This document shows positions 23,247-35,382 of a stretch of 64,000 bases of DNA, in pieces. The position numbers and the translations under genes are program-made. Positions within the stretch are counted from its first letter, which is position 1, and each line of letters opens with the position of its first letter. The notes beneath the pieces were generated by a model, which made no database searches, was not told where the DNA came from, and saw nothing but the letters and a program-made list of their open reading frames with translations. The stretch is from Ganoderma boninense. Lineage: Eukaryota > Basidiomycota > Agaricomycetes > Polyporales > Polyporaceae. The stretch is from positions 3,478,389 to 3,542,388 of the forward strand of contig CM035309.1 in NCBI GenBank assembly GCA_002900995.3. Direction: 5' to 3'.

Positions 23247-24406
23247 GCCTGGAGTTCGGATTGCGATAGAGCAATGATCCATGCGAGATCCTCGTTTTGC
23301 CGGACGGCGGCCCGGGTGGAAATCGACATTTCCGACAAGCGCAGAGGTCGCCGATGTTCCGTCCGAGCCTCGAAAGCTTGAAAGCTTGAAGCTTGACCTC
23401 GTCCCGTCTTGTCTCGCCTATGAAGCTATACCATGAAAATACGGGTCTCAATCCCTAGAAAAGCATACTGTTCCAGACCTTGGATGCAATTGCGCAACAA
23501 GGGTTTGAGTCAAAATTTCACCTCAAATTTCGACATTGCAAGACGGTGAGTCTCACTTTTGCGATCCATTCAAACCGGCCACATGAATTGATATGACTCC
23601 AAGCTGGCAGTTCTTGCACTTCAAAGGCAACGAGATGGAAATGCTCGTGCTTGACCTGGTGTGCCCACACCCTTGCCATAACTGTGCGATCGTCGCTTTC
23701 GATGTCACGAGCGGCCACTGCCATCGCCGCGTCCTCAGGCACCACAAGCCTCGTGTAAGAGGTCTTCCAGCGACGATAATTCCCCTGCACTTCCGAAACT
23801 CGACGATACTTGCCGCCCTAGGATAGGAGCTGACTCCACCCGCACTGCGCGCCCAACCTGCTGACCTCGGGAGTTGACTGACGCTTGATGCTTCTTCGAC
23901 ACTGGCAGGAGCGCGTTCGTATATGGGCGGCCACTTTCAGCGTGGCCAGAAGCGTTGTGGACGAGTGGGGCGGTGAATATGAGGTAGCGTATGTCCATTA
24001 TCGCGTCGATCTTATCTGACTTATTTGTAATAGTTAAGCACACCATTCAGATCTACCCTCTGTCAGCAGAACGCGTGCCATTCGCGTGAGGTGCCTCGAT
24101 GCACGACACCAAAGTATGTCCCGGCATTACGATACGACATAGGTCCGTATTTTCACTGATACGCAACGCAAATGCGCTGACCACATACACCACGTAGTTC
24201 CGTCTCCGGAAAAACTCGGCGTCGACGTAACAGCCTTTTCCGAGTATGTGTCCCTAAGAACTGCTGGGCCTTTGTGTATCCACTTTGGGATGGTATTCGG
24301 TCGACACCGCCTTCCGGGCGTCCTATATGAAGGCGAGGGTCTCTCGCATCTGTTCACTAAGTCCATCAATCCCCCCCCTTACTGGTATTCTTCTTCCCCC
24401 CTTTTC
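23247..24406. other. Intergenic region, nothing recognised
   Basis: No convincing gene between the two Ser/Pro-rich protein genes. Open frames are short and lack family resemblance. Confidence 0.35.
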
Positions 24407-26704
24407 ATGCGGTCGCCGGTAGAGTGCGAAGCAGGAGAGCACTACCAGTCGCTGGTAGAAGCCGAAGATCAGGGAGCCGAAGGTATGATATCTCGCTGCT
24501 CCGTGCCCAGTCGATCCGTGTTCTGACCTGGGCCCTCCCCGTCCCCGTTGATAGACACGGATGCAACGCCCCAGCCTCACTCATTTAGTATGCAAGCTCC
24601 CGCGACCCCTTGGGTTCCGCAGGTGTCACTCCCGGCGGACTATGAGGTGGCCTGCGGTGTCGAGTTGCACCCAACTCGCGAGGACGTCGCACCGCGGGGC
24701 TCGCCGGACCTCAAGCCTGTCGTGCCTTCTTCGCCACTTTCTCAGCAGACAGCTCTCAAACATCTGACGGACTACGAAGGGCCGGTGCCAGAGTCAGGTA
24801 TGCTAAATGACTATGTCATTGTTCCCTTCCTTCATTCCTGACATAGCACTCGACAGACCTCGACAGTGACGGTACACTCGCAGAACTGACATTCCCCACC
24901 CAGGCAACAGGAGTCTCATTCCGCGTGCGGCCTATGCACTGGGGCCCAAGCCCCATTGACAAGGCTCGGGAGCTGGTTGAGTCCTGCCCCCATTCGCGGG
25001 TCACACACAGGCGCCCTGGAGGCACCAGACAGAGCTCATGCCACAGTAACGGTACCGTGGCGCGGGGCCGCTCTCGATCTCGGGACAGCTCGCCGTCGCG
25101 CCAACAGTCACCGGGCTACCGTTCATCACGGTCGCAGGTGGACTCTCGACGGAACTCTGGTCCACACACGGCTGCTCATCTGCGGGTCACTTTCGCCTCG
25201 GCTCCCAGCTCTCGGCTGTCGTCTCCCAATCTCAATCCCTCTCCTGCCACCGTGGCCGGCGAGACTCATCCGGGTGTTCTGGCAGATACCCCGCTGACGG
25301 AGGCTCACGCCCATGCGTCTGGACAGCCACTCGTCTTCGACGCCCTCTCCGGAGACACCGCGCACTGGCATGTGTACTCGCCGACGTATGCACCATCCCA
25401 AAGCCCAGTGACATCCGAGCGGCCTAACGTTCCTCATAACTCCCCAGAGCTTTCGAACCTTGTGGCCTTGCAGCCCCAGCAGCAAGATGCGGCCCGGCTG
25501 CCGGCAGAACCCCTCCCCCCCTCTACTGCGCCTGCAGGCGGGAATAGGAACGGCGCATTCTCTAGTGCCTATATCAACGCGAACTACAGCAACCCCAGCA
25601 TATACCCCGACATGGTCTCCGCTGCCGGACTCAACTTTGGCACGCCATTCGGGTCCCCGATGGCCTGCGCCGCCCTTCCACACATGTCTCCGCTGAGGTC
25701 GTTCCCCGGGCAGGTGCCGATGCCGTTTCTGTCACGCAGCTCGACGGGGAACTACCCCTTCCACACCGCGTTCGACGCGATGCAGAGCCCGTCCCTCGGC
25801 CCCGCTCCGGGCGGATGGGGCGGCGGGCCCGCGGACGACGTGGAGACGTTTGCGGAGGTGCAGCGGAACGCGGACGCGTGGAAGCCGTCTTGGGACGTGT
25901 TCCCGCTCAAGGTGTATCGCGGATGCGATTTGAAGGTCGTCGCGGTGCAGCAGGACTGGGACGACGCGGACCTGCTCCGCGCGCTGGCCGCCGCGTACGA
26001 CATGCTGCGCGGGCGGCTCCGGAAGTACTTCTCGTTTATGGACGTCTGGTGAGTGCGCCACACCACTTAGCACCGACACCATCAGTCCGCGCGCTGACGG
26101 TCATGTTCGCTTTCGCCGTCTGATTCGGTGTAGGTATGTCACCATGGTCGCGGTACGTCGCCCTCTTTCTCCATCTCCATGAGCTCCAGCTTATGGAGCC
26201 GGTCGACGGAAACTCATTTCGTTGCTGATGTGTATGTGGACTCACGTACGGACGCTGCACCGCGGTCCAGGCGGAGAAGCAGTACGTGTTCCCGCAGCGG
26301 GTGGGGCCGGCGAAGATCAGCGCGCACCGGAACATGCGGATGCGCTACCTGCTCGCGCACCCCGCGCACATGCGGGGGCAGCGCGAGATCATGCGCGCGC
26401 TCACCGCGCGCAGGGGGTTCGGCGTGGAGTTCGTCGAGCAGGCGCGGCTCGGCCGCATGGCGGCGTTCACAGGCGGCCTGTTCGTCATCGCGCTCGCCAT
26501 CGCGGTGGGGTACGGGGCGTGCACTGGAGATTGGATTGGGGGCTTCAGCATCGGATGTGAGCAGCATTTCCTCGCGCGTTGTTCTGGTGGTATTACGCTG
26601 ACGAGGCCCGACATGGGGGGCGCGCAGCCTTCTTCGGGCAGAACTTCGCGCTGCCGGTCGGCCTGCTGCAGGTCGCTGCGACGTACTTGATGCGTGAGTG
26701 TTGA
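24407..26704 (+). CDS. Fungal-specific putative membrane protein, long Ser/Pro-rich N-terminus
   Basis: Six exons (24407-24482, 24555-24797, 24884-26048, 26134-26152, 26271-26556, 26628-26704) join in frame to 621 residues. Residues 1-380 are disordered, with a GRSRSRDSSPSRQQSP arginine/serine stretch and many Pro/Ser. The folded part reads NADAWKPSWDVFPLKVYRGC, LLRALAAAYDMLRGRLRKYF and YVFPQRVGPAKISAHRNMRM. It is followed by two hydrophobic spans (FTGGLFVIALAIAVGYGACT; FALPVGLLQVAATYL). This C-terminal organisation resembles uncharacterised basidiomycete proteins I know of, but I cannot name a function. The 19-nt exon is short but needed for frame. Confidence 0.6.
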
Positions 26705-27540
26705 GATGCGATGCGACGCCACCAGTGCTACCGGCGGTGTGGGCCTCGGGCCACCTAGGCTGGTTCTCAACCATTGGATTACCACCTCTGGACCACAAGA
26801 TACCCCATGAGTGTCCGCGCTCGCGATGCTGTACGGATAGGATGCGGGCGAAGGTCGTGCAAAGATAGTCGAAACGTTGATGCCCTTCAAGGTCCCCAAC
26901 CATTCCGCTCACTTGGATATTTATAACTGGTTGGAGCGGCTACTGTTAATCCTTTCTGCTAATTGATACTTAATTTCGGACTCGGAGGAGGCGTATGAAT
27001 TTCTGCAGGAGGCTAGCTAAGTCAGTCGCATTGCTCATGGTTCAAGAGAAGCAAATGCAGACTCGGAGCGTTGAAGCGTGAGGCGCTTGTCGGCCACACC
27101 GCTTTCAAGTTCCAGCTTTTCACGGTGCAGAGGCGTCTGCTGCTGCGCAACTTCAACTCGAACGTCCAGGTCGGTGTAGTCCTTGTAATTGTCGGCTACC
27201 GGTCTACATCCTATCTTTCACTCAGTATCTTTGAATATTCTGTCACAACCTTTCTAGATATCAGCGAGCGACAACGGTCGACGACGATTGTCGCCATTTC
27301 CATGCTCACGAAAGCGCCAACACATAAGCGGCAGCTGGGGATCGACACAGGTGCGCATCACAGCCTCCTCGATTTCTGGTCCTTAAAGGGCCTTGGTCTG
27401 GATGGCTATAATTATCAGGATCGGGTGGCTGCGCAGCAACTGATCTCCGAAATTGGGCGGATGACGCGACCACAGATGCACACCAAATTCCTTCGCTGCC
27501 ATCCCTGCCTCCGACGGCCCTACTAAGGGCAGAGCAGGAT
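26705..27540. other. Intergenic region at the right edge of the single-copy island
   Basis: A 151-codon open frame (27071-27526) has no recognised family and no splice partner. It is left unannotated. Confidence 0.3.
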
Positions 27541-28620
27541 CCACATCATGTCCCCTTCATCATCCTGGAGGCTCCTGCAATCTTAAGTCTCTCATATTTC
27601 ACAACACCCATGCGTACTCCCGAACTGCGAGTTTTGACCCCATTTGCTGCATCCTGATCGCTGTGCAGTGTCCTCCCTGCGTCCATGTGACGCAGGCGGT
27701 CTGAGGTCTTCCGGCCTTCGGGTACTGCACCGCGATCAAGAAGTGCAAAAGAACCTACACGAACGCAGCGCGGGCTAGACCGCACAACAGTGGACGGTAT
27801 ACAGGAAGGGTACAAATATCATACCGGGGGCTCAGCGCGCCATGCCGCGATAAACGCGGATAGGTACCTCCGCTATGGTGCAACGAATGCTTACTGACTT
27901 ACTGTATTTGCACTATCCTTGCAGCCTCTTGTAGCCTACCAATACGAAGGAAGCCTGACTTCGACTGCAGCAAATGCGACTGCTTCGCTGTCTGTTTCAG
28001 GTGCGTCATTCGCACAAGTTTCAGGACTACGAGTGCGTGTCTCGGAGCGTCGGTGATGGCAAGGCTCCAGTGCGGTCCAAAATGCGGTGGAAAGAGTTTG
28101 GAGCCCCTTGAAGTTGAAGTCCGGAACCGGCAGGGCGCTACGGGCAATGGTGAGCGAAGATCAACTGATGCGCCGGACTAGCTTTGTCCGCAGCGAGGCA
28201 CCACCTGGAACCATACCGATCTCCTCTTTTCGGTGGCTTTGAACATGCCGTGTTGGCCATCCGGGATCATACCGGTGAACTATGCGACACGTGCTGCCAG
28301 GCATTTGGGATCGCTTGCACTCGTCGCAGTCCCCGCATCACGCCCATGAGATCCTGGTGATGTACCAGCGTTACAGCTGCAAAGGACGAGTCCGGACGCC
28401 GTCCGGACCGCTCGACTCCATGGGCGGCGGCGGTCTGTATAGCCATTGCTGCAGCGGCAAAGGCGAGGTGAGGAAACGTTTCAAGACGGTCTATGAATGT
28501 CGTTGCCTGTCCGAGGTGGAGCGCAACTCGGTGACAATGGACCGCAACCCGCCCTTGAAGTCCGATACGAGGGTGCACGTTCGCTGACAGTGCTCAACCG
28601 CTGAGCATTGAAAGCTGACA
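27541..28620 (+). repeat. Module U copy upstream of A4 (degenerate)
   Basis: Landmarks shared with other copies are TCAACTGATGCGCC with CCGCAGCGAGGCACCACC (28,170-28,210), matching 4,320-4,400 on the opposite strand and more loosely 43,225-43,275. A minus-strand frame with ANGVKTRSSGVR (about 27,620) matches GLKTRSSRVR at about 31,490. No intact gene is visible. Confidence 0.4.
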
Positions 28621-28906
28621 GGTTTTTGCTTGACCTGAGTATCTTGCTTTTGAGTATATCGAATCAACAGTGGCCCAGATGGTGCGACCTTCGGACAACA
28701 GAAAGCGGAGGGTGGCGTAGAAGCGCTCGCAATGTGGAGCTATCAATGCTGATGCTACATCGTGCTCTCCAACGTTTACCGCCATGATGCAGGGCATGCT
28801 CGCGAACCGCGCATTCTTCAATGACTGCGCAGATCCCGGCGGGATCCATGCTGTCCTAGCACCGTCTACCACTCGTCTCAACTCTCCACGGAGCGCCATG
28901 GCATCG

Positions 28907-28913
28907 TATAAAA
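28907..28913 (+). promoter_or_regulatory. TATA box of A4
   Basis: TATAAAA 146 bp upstream of the ATG, followed by a leader with an AAGTCGTTGATCGACTT hairpin that also occurs before A5. Confidence 0.6.
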
Positions 28914-29058
28914 CCTCGGTCAGTCATGCCTCTGTCTCTCCAGTACCACCTTCTTCCCTTTCTTCGGTACCCCTCTTCTACTTTCTTAACCTTTTAAGTC
29001 GTTGATCGACTTGTTACCCCTTCCTTTCGCCCAACACTACTTTCTTTGACAAGACAAC

Positions 29059-29969
29059 ATGCAGCACCTCCTCAAGTACGTTCTTGCTGCCCTCGCCGTC
29101 AGCGGAGGTGAGTACTCTCGTGTTCCGCCCTGCAAACCTCATCTTCCTTATTCTGACTCTCTTCTTCAATAGCTATGGCCGCTCCTGTGAACACCTCATC
29201 CTCGGACGCGACGAGCGTCGCCTCCGTGGCCACCGCGACGTCCTCTGCCACGTTCACCACTGTCAGCGCAGCCCCCACGAGCCTCTCGTCAAGCCACTCG
29301 CAGTCGCACCACTCGCACTCTCGCCACCCGCACTCGCACTCCGGGTCCCACTCTCACTCGCACCACGCACACCACACCGGCTCGTTCTCTCACCACGCCC
29401 ACCCGACAGGGTCGCACGCACACTCGCACCACGCACACCCCACTGGCTCCGTCCACCCGCACCCGCACCACTCTGGCTCGCACTCGGCGCATCCACACCC
29501 ACACAGGACCGGATCGCACTCTGCACACACACACCCGACAGGCTCGCAGCTCGCGCACCCATCAGGGTTCCTCTCCTCTGCCGCGTCTGAGCCCACAGGC
29601 TCGCATCGCGCGCGCACCCCTCCGGCCACCCCGAGCACCCCCACCGCCCCCACCACCATCCCTCGGGCATCGAGTCTGGCTTCCCCCACCCACCCTCGGG
29701 TTCCGCACGCGCGTTCCCGTCAGGATTCCGCCACTTCTCCGGCTTCCCCTCTGGCCGCCCACACCCCACCGGCTCGCACTCCCCCCACCCTCACCCGCAC
29801 TCCGGCTCGCACACGCGCCATCCGCACTCGCACACCGGCTCGTTCACCCGCCGCCCGCACTCCACCGCGTCTGCGTCCGCGTCGTCGGCGATCGCGTCAG
29901 TCACGGCTACCCCGTCTGCGACCGCAAGTCAGGACTGAACGGTTCACCGTCGACGCTGACCGCTGCTGA
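29059..29969 (+). CDS. Secreted His/Ser-rich protein A4 (frameshifted C-terminal third)
   Basis: Exon 1 (29059-29107) encodes MQHLLKYVLAALAVSG; exon 2 (29173-29969) begins AMAAPVNTSSSDATS and continues with TATSSATFTTVSAAPTSLSS and HSHSRHPHSHSGSHSHSHH repeats. At about 29,610 two extra bases (a CG expansion in CATCGCGCGCGCAC) move the HPSGHPEHPH, SGFPSGRPHPTGS and TASASASSAIA segments into another frame that would stop at 29938. The frame as written runs to 29969 with a Thr/Arg/Pro-rich tail (281 residues). Either this allele makes an altered tail or the base count is wrong. The signal peptide and N-terminal repeats are intact. Confidence 0.65.
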
Positions 29970-29989
29970 CTGTGGACCGGGACCGTCGG

Positions 29990-30625
29990 CCGTTGAGCGG
30001 CAGGCGAGCCCGAGCTGGTCGCTGGGAGGGGGGCCTCGCGCTGGGTGGTGCACTGGGTGCGATCACGGTACGATGAGAGCTGCTCCGGGGCTGGGCCCTT
30101 TTACGACCCTGTTCACCGTTCGGCGAGCGGGTCTGTCGGACTCGGAGGGGGCTCTGCCCTGAGTGGTGCGCACTGGCTGCGTCATGGCGCGATTGGAGCT
30201 GCTTTGGGGCTGGACCCTCCACGACTGTGTTAACGCGTACGCGAGTGGGTCAGACCTCAAGGCCTCGTGCAGGGCGGTGCGCTGTCTGCGCCACCATACG
30301 AAAAGAGTTGTTCCTGGGCTGGTCCCTCTACCACCCTGTCCAACTTTCTGCCAGTGGCCCAGTGGGAAGGGGGCTTTGCCCTCGGTGGTGCGCACTGGCT
30401 GCGTCACGATTGGACGAGAGCTATTGCGGGGCTGGTCCCCTTACGACCCTGCTCACCGCAGGGCGAGCGGGTCATTGGGAGGGGGCCTCGCCATGCACGG
30501 TGGGTACTGGCTGCGCCACGATACGACGAGAGCTGCTCCGGGCTGGTCCCTTTGTCACCACCCTGTTCATGCGTTCATGTCTTGTCACGGATACCATCTG
30601 TTAAGTACTTTAGTAGTGTTCGGCT
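29990..30625 (+). repeat. 3' tandem repeats of A4 (five ~115 bp units)
   Basis: Units begin at about 30,045, 30,163, 30,277, 30,386 and 30,495, each with a GGTGCGCACTGGCTGCG-like start and ACGAGAGCTGCTCCGGGGCT core. The block ends in a shared TGTCTTGTCACGGATACCAT then CTTTAGTAGTGTTCGGC terminus. It is probably transcribed as 3' UTR; no protein role is evident. Confidence 0.7.
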
Positions 30626-31139
30626 TGGGCTCTTAAGGTTGTAACGTTAGTAGAAGAAGATAATACCGGAGTTTCTTTTTTGGAGTTGGTACCATTTCTT
30701 TCATTGCGGCGATGACTGTTCCGGCGGACCTGCTCGGTTTGCAGCTCTAGCCTCGGAAATCCTCGACCGTGATGGCTGTGGTGTGCCAGTAGTTGGGTTC
30801 AGAAGCTTGCTCCAGTTGCTGTTTCACTTCGTTGACCTGTACGCTCGACATCCTGGTGGGAAATGTGGAATTGTGCATCTGCGAAAAGCCTGAGCGCGCG
30901 ATAGCGTGTGTACCACCTCTTTCATCACCGTCGCGTGCTTCATTCTGTTGTTTAACGATTCTAAAGATGTCCTGCCCAAGCATGACCGCCATAGGCAGTT
31001 GAGACGGCGGTTGAGACGGCGGTCGGGGACAAAGCCGAGGCGACTGGCCTGCGGTATTCGACGGCACCAGTTGAGCGCTTGAGCGATCGGCCCGACTCCC
31101 GGGACCGTACCTGTCGGGCCGTTCCGGACTATGTTGTGT

Positions 31140-32320
31140 TCTTAACTTGGAACCACGACCATAACCACCGTGCTGGTTTCTGTCCCGAGACTTGCTGCAT
31201 CTCGTAGACTCTTCAAGCGCTTCAACACCATCACACGTACTGATCTTGGCGCAAATAGTGGCTGTTGCGAGTTCTACTATCTCAGATCTGACTGGCCTGA
31301 GGGCGGCGCAGTCCCGGCCGGTCGAGCAAAATTCTATTCCCCAGGAGTCAGCTGTGGTTTACAACAGAAGGTGAGTACTTAGCGTGTCGTTTCAGGCCCG
31401 GTATAATTCGCTCTGGGGTACCCCGTGCTGCATTCGTTGAACGACCGAGGATGACCTGACATAGACTGTATCCTTCCGTACGCGTACGAACTCGCGAGCT
31501 GCGGGTTTTGAGCCCATTATCTGGCTTTCGGCCGCAGCGATGCAATGTTTCTATTTGTATGCAATACAGGTGATCTCACGTGTATTACCCCGTGGATTGA
31601 GAGCAGCACTCCGTAGCTGATCAGCCTCCATCAGAACGGCGTATTCGAAGACAGCATCTCCGAGGTGCCACGGCCGACACAAACATAGGACCGACACAAA
31701 CATAGGACAAGTGAACACGAAATGTAACGGGCGAAACCAATTTCCTCAAGGCTCATCTCGCAGGCCGCGATCCCCGTCGTTCACTATTTCCGCCGTCACA
31801 ATTCGTTCTCCAGAAGATGATGATTGTGGTACGGTTTATTTCGGGTACTTCAGCTGGCAGCCGCGCTGGAATAACGATGTCAGGTCTATACTTGGATGTC
31901 GAAAACCCATCTGGAAAGCCGGTGATCGCGCTGCTCGAACGAGGCTGACAGGGCCTGGCAGAAGTCTCTCTAACTCCGGCACCGAGTGGATGCTGCGCAT
32001 TCTCGTGCATTGTTGATACTCCTCACGTCCTTTTTCCGCAGCATCGACTCCTCAGTGGCCACGAATATAGCTCGTGGACTGATCGTGCATTCCATATTCC
32101 CAGTAGATGACACGCGATGAGCCGCCTAGGGGCGCGCGACGAACCAGTGCCAGTACCGCACTGCACCCGAGTTCCCCGCACCGGTATGACTATTCTTTTT
32201 GAGTCTACAAAAGGAATTACGGGTCACGTCTACTTCAGTTCACTCTTGAGGCATTCCTTTCACATGTGCACGACTCGGAGAAAGTGGAAACCGGCTAAAT
32301 TTCGAACATAGCAGAACCTC
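31140..32320 (+). repeat. Module U copy upstream of decayed C/D gene (right arm)
   Basis: It contains an exon-like block ILGCRKPIWKAGDRAARTRL that aligns with YLGAEKSIGEQVTWALLGRG in the 51.5 kb copy, showing that the U segments before C/D and B genes are related. The last block (GCTAAATTTCGAACATAGCA) recurs at 49,470, 43,610, 52,050 and, inverted, near 11,470 and 13,970. Family unknown. Confidence 0.5.
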
Positions 32321-32479
32321 TAAAGCAGACGAAGGCGCCTCCGCATCCTACTCAAGCAACAGGTCAATTGCTGGGTCTGTTTCCATTTAATGCCGGGTCA
32401 GAGATGACTGCAGTCGGTCAGGATGCGCTGACTGACTATGCATCAGGGGCCAATCACTGCACATACACAGATGGCACAT

Positions 32480-32800
32480 TGAAATGTTCACCACCACTCA
32501 CATTATTCGCCGACAAGCGCGCTCAGGTCGGACCCGTAAGACGTTGCCAATTCCTTTCATATGTCGGCATTCCATTGTCCAGCCCTCGTCTCCTGTGCAG
32601 CGTACACACCTCGTCGATGTCCAGGTTCCACTGGATGGTTCCTCAGTCATGACGGATGTCGCCCTGGTGTAGCCACCGTGTCCACGAGCTTTCCCACTAA
32701 TTCGCCCTCACCCTCTGACGACTCTCACCCGTCCCCCCCGTCCGGCCCGCCCCAGGATGACTCGTACACTCAGCGCACTTTCGCCGTCTTTCCAGCATAA
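32480..32800 (+). pseudogene. Decayed histidine-rich family member (C/D type), right arm
   Basis: It has a remnant VATVSTSFPTNSPSPSDD stretch in frame to 32800 but no signal-peptide exon and no His repeats. The upstream sequence at 32,400-32,470 aligns with the C promoter at 49,725-49,810. The left-arm counterpart is 13,290-13,650 on the minus strand. Confidence 0.5.
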
Positions 32801-34896
32801 GCATCTCGAGTCCGTCTCCGCCACGGCTTGGACGGCCCAGGCGACGGGAACAGAGTGGCAAGTTCTTCGGAAAGATGTCCACGGTGATCCAGGCCGCGCC
32901 TGGATGCATGAGGGCTGCACCCTTTTTATTGTCCCTCGAGTTACACGCTCTTCCGCCGTTGTACTGGATGTCGTCAAAATTTGGACTCGCTGTCTGGAGT
33001 ACCCATTGAGTAAGTCAACTTGAATGATGGACAGTTGGAGGAGACTCGAGAGACTGAAGGGAGACTGTCAAGAGGCTGTTAATAACGTTATGACGAAGTG
33101 CCAAGACGGATTCTATGGAATCCGGGACGGGTCAGCTTATTGGCGCCCATTGAAGCGCTCAAACCACGCGACAACAGGTGGTAGGCCTCCGGACACTGCT
33201 CAAAGTGAATCCAATATTCGCGATTCCCACAGTTGCGGCGTGAACACCTTCACGCACTTGCGGTCACCACTGACACCCTCGACTCGGAGCCCTCGAGCTC
33301 TCGTACTGTAGTCTCTGCTCTGTATTAACACCCCCACCGCCATATCGATCGCCGGCACACAGCACCCGTACATCACACCCTCAGACCCGAGTCGCCCGCG
33401 CCGCACAATGCAACGGCTCCTCTTCGCCGGAGCGAGCGAGCGAAGGTCGAAGACGAGGCACAAAGACAGGGACCAGGATGAGGTGAGCACCACATGCTAG
33501 AGAGAGATAGATAAGGCTAGGAGCAGGTTGAAACTGCAGTGCTTCGACAATGTTACAACTTGACGAGCGCAAGGAGACCCTAAGTATTGAATATTAGTAG
33601 TCATGAGTTGGGTGGTGCATACGTGACAGACCAGAGCGCATCAGTCCGGTTTGTGCCTACTAACAAGCACTGGAGCAGGTCAATGGCCATGCAGCTTGTG
33701 TGACGGCTGGAGCCGTTACAGTCTAGGACTTTCAAGTTGTTGGCCCCTCAGCCCGTCGGTGCATGTTTAAATCACCCCGCTGGGTGCCCCCGCATCCAAC
33801 TCATTGTACTTGACAATTCCATGCCATCTCACCTGCTGCGAAGCTGTCCTTAAACATTGTAGTATGCGATGATGGGCTTGTAGCCTGTTTACCACTCGGA
33901 TAGGCCGTATTCCTGTTCCATATATCGCCCTGTTCTTTTCGCCTTCACCGACTCCGTCTGTCTTCGTTCGTTCGCTCGGTCGCTCGCCTTGTCGCCCACT
34001 CCGTCGCTCGCCCGCGGGCTGATACTACACCTCACCAGGCTCGGTGTTCGATCCGGTGTTTCGCCTCCGTATATCGGTCCCGTGTGGTCCACGGGTCGCT
34101 CGTTAGGACCCCCTTTCTGCGTCGGACCGACCGTGGTATACGCGTGGTACACCTTCGATCGCTCGCTCGTATTTCGCCATTGGTAGGACCTTTCATAGAC
34201 CGGCCGGGACTCTTCGATCATCCGCGAGTTTTCATTGGTCGCCCCACGACGGTCGCTCCAAGGTGACAAGTCGTCGACATATTCGCTCCACTTCCTCCTT
34301 CGTCTTCGCTATCCCTTTCTATGATTGGTTGCTGTAGCCAGCCCTTCGTTTCCTGTTGTTTTCCCGTCGGTTTCTAGGGTTTCCTTCCTGTACTGATATA
34401 TAGATGATGTTCTTAGTCTTGGCAATACAGATTTCGGCACCCCGTTGACTTCTCACTTTTCGCTCGCCTCGCTCGCTCATCGCATCGTTCGTCGCCCATC
34501 ATATCCGGCTCGCCGAGAGTCATTATCGTATTCGTTCGCACGTCGTCGCTCGTCCATCGTCGCAGGACCCGAGAGTCCCTTTCGTATTCGCCATCATCTT
34601 CCACGTCGCTCACCGAGAGCCCCTCGTATTCTACTTCCACCCGTCGCGCATCGCGCGCGACTCTTGGACCAACTAGTCCGCTGGTCTTAGGCCCTCTGTG
34701 GTATTGGTTCGTAGCGATTAGCGAGCACCCGACGACTACCTCCTTCTTTTCCAGTTAGCTGGTGCTGTTGTTTTTCGCAGCAGTTCCCCGGACCGTATAC
34801 ATCAGCGATAGTCATAGCCCATAGCCATGCATTTATTTTTTCATACTGCACCCAGAATAATGCTGCATGCACCGGGCCCTTGCTGTGTGTGCGTGT
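32801..34896. other. Gene-poor stretch with TCGCTCG-rich low-complexity tract
   Basis: From 33,940 to 34,640 the sequence is dense in TCGCTCG and TCGTTCG motifs and gives several long but unconvincing open frames. No transposase, RNA gene or conserved protein is recognised. The stretch ends at the retrotransposon insertion site. Confidence 0.35.
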
Positions 34897-35356
34897 TGTT
34901 ACGACTGGCTGTCGAGTAAGATCAGGGAGGAGGCTTACGAGACGAGCAAGGGCGTCGACGAGCACTTGTGCAGCGAGAGCGGAGCAGGGCTTGACAGTCA
35001 GGCTGGAGACAAGATGTATTGAGCGAGTAACTAACGAGCGAGAATACAGTGAGGCTTACCTGGAGACAAGAGGTCGAAACTGAGGTCTCCAGGTAGCAAA
35101 GTACAGGCCTTATATGCATGTAACGGACAATGGGAACCGGGAACAATAGGTAACTATGGACACGGGAACCAGTGGAAGAACAATGGTATGTAGTACAATG
35201 ACGACGGGAACAATGGGTAACAGGAGTTATTGTACTGCGAGAACAAGGGACAGGTTTGCTAAACAACGGAGGACAATAAGGACGACGCGGGAGGCAAACA
35301 GTCCGAAACAGGAAAGAGAGACGCCGGGGTAGGCGCCGAGCGTGCCGTTCATGACA
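34897..35356 (-). repeat. 3' LTR
   Basis: 460 bp with TG…CA ends. It is identical to the other LTR except for T against C in GCAGGGCTTGACAG / GCAGGGCTCGACAG. Confidence 0.95.
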
Positions 35357-35370
35357 ATACCCCCCTCCTA
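35357..35370 (-). other. Polypurine tract
   Basis: On the minus strand TAGGAGGGGGGTAT directly precedes the 3' LTR. This is the usual place for plus-strand DNA priming. Confidence 0.7.
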
Positions 35371-35382
35371 AGGATCGTGTCC

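Noticed and set aside
30163..30644. Open frames of about 125-157 codons across the A4 3' repeats, similar ones at 47.5-48.0 kb
   Set aside because: The units vary in length and change frame between copies, and there is no conserved start. Better explained as non-coding repeats.
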